Shown: piece by piece, positions 16,047-16,556 of the stretch
Numbering within the stretch: position 1 is the stretch's first letter
Layout of the letters: every line of letters starts with the position of its first letter
From: Stramenopiles sp. TOSAG23-3
Taxonomy: Eukaryota; Sar
DNA length: 16,556 nt
Reading direction: 5' to 3'
NCBI GenBank assembly: GCA_900128585.1
Contig: LT642483.1
Location: 1-16,556, forward strand
The notes under the pieces: model-generated
Database searches by the model: none
Told to the model about the DNA's origin: nothing
Seen by the model: only the letters and a program-made list of their open reading frames with translations
Translations under genes and position numbers: made by a program

Positions 16047-16147
16047 ATCACAGTTGACTTAATTAACTGTGGTGGCTGCGGCGGGCGGCGGGGAGGAGGA
16101 TTTTTTTTATTCTTTTTATTTTATTTTTTATTTTAGCTAACTGTGAT
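16047..16147. repeat. Inverted repeat enclosing a G-rich block
   Basis: ATCACAGTT (16047-16055) is the exact reverse complement of AACTGTGAT (16139-16147). A further AACTGTG copy lies at 16065-16071, making a small palindrome with the left arm. Between them is a G-rich stretch (16071-16101) with several GG/GGG/GGGG tracts that could form a two-layer G-quadruplex, then oligo-T. Confidence 0.5.
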
Positions 16148-16318
16148 ACCCTAATCCTAACTCTTATTTTTAATTTATAATGTAATATACATATAGAATA
16201 GAAGCATAAAGTAATAATAGAATTGTACATAATAGTATGTTGAATAAATTATAATAATAATTCAAGTAATTTACATAAATTAGGAATCGGTTCAATTGAT
16301 GGATTTAATCGTTGTTTC

Positions 16319-16343
16319 TATACTTATATAAAATATAAGTATA
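16319..16343. repeat. Perfect 11-bp AT hairpin
   Basis: TATACTTATAT and ATATAAGTATA are perfect complements around a 3-base AAA loop. In DNA this AT-rich, such stems are not rare. It could mark a terminator-like or cruciform element, but nothing nearby gives it a role. Confidence 0.5.
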
Positions 16344-16536
16344 CTATATTTAAATAGAGATTATATAGTTCACCACCAATTCTGATAATCTCTTTCTTCT
16401 GTGTTTGTGTCAACGAAAGAAGATACGATTGATTGCGCAATCGAGAAGTTCTGTACGTACGTATATAATAAAAATGATTGCAATTAGGACTATTTTATCA
16501 TTTCCCTCCCTCGCTTTCTCACCCATTCTTGATTGT

Positions 16537-16556
16537 CCCCCCCCCCCCCCCCCCCC
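16537..16556. repeat. Terminal poly-C run
   Basis: Twenty consecutive C residues end the window directly after an AT-rich flank. A long homopolymer at a contig edge is often a sequencing or assembly artefact, though a genuine tract that stopped the assembly is possible. Confidence 0.9.

Larger units (their letters stand above)
15739..16556. other. Upstream flank of the myotubularin gene and window end
   Basis: The first 160 bases have mixed composition and act as leader/promoter for the minus-strand gene. They hold two copies of ACTAACTAAC (15739-15748 and 15841-15850) and a TTTTAAAA (about 15865) that could serve as a TATA-like element. Beyond about 15910 the DNA is very AT-rich, except for a G-rich block (16071-16101) inside an inverted repeat. 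An 11-bp hairpin lies at 16319-16343. No gene is seen. Confidence 0.55.

Noticed and set aside
16147-16162. Telomere-like CCCTAATCCTAAC
   Set aside because: Only one degenerate pair of units and not at the window edge. Chance in AT-rich DNA is sufficient.
1-16556. CRISPR arrays, bacterial operons, IS elements, tRNA or rRNA genes
   Set aside because: No spaced direct repeats, transposase or cloverleaf pattern were seen. The gene content is plainly eukaryotic nuclear.

Overview
The window reads as nuclear DNA of a flagellated unicellular eukaryote with a compact, intron-poor genome. All five large genes are uninterrupted by introns inside the coding part. Their coding DNA is visibly GC-rich, with G or C favoured at third codon positions, and the spacers are strongly AT-rich. 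TGA, TAA and TAG are all used as stops, so the standard code applies. An intraflagellar-transport protein relative points to a cilium. A protist such as an alga or stramenopile fits, but I cannot fix the lineage from the sequence. The window starts in a perfect 7-bp repeat and ends in 20 C's, so it is probably a whole contig that broke at low-complexity DNA.

Layout, left to right: heptamer microsatellite (1-77); glucosidase II beta subunit on + (388-2685) with an ER-return tail; an AT-rich spacer holding two interlocking inverted repeats (2800-2845) and a TA microsatellite; a C2/coiled-coil protein with a long acidic tail on + (3567-6407); a spacer with a GC-rich island and a well-formed candidate intron (6600-6722); a GYF_2-domain protein on + (7412-9355); a spacer whose last 150 bases look like coding DNA; an IFT144/WDR19-like propeller protein on + that stops far short of family length (9959-11572); a 257-bp convergent spacer; a large myotubularin phosphatase on - (15738-11830) with an N-terminal C2-like domain and a C-terminal CaaX prenylation box; and an AT-rich flank with a G-rich block and hairpins.

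The genes do not form an operon or one pathway. Loose common themes are ER quality control (glucosidase II), phosphoinositide and membrane identity (myotubularin, and two C2-like domains) and the cilium (IFT144-like). The most interesting points are the prenylation signal and C2-like domain on the myotubularin, the single-propeller IFT144-like gene with a hydrophobic tail, 5' splice-site-like sequences shortly after several stop codons, and the interlocked inverted repeats after the glucosidase gene.
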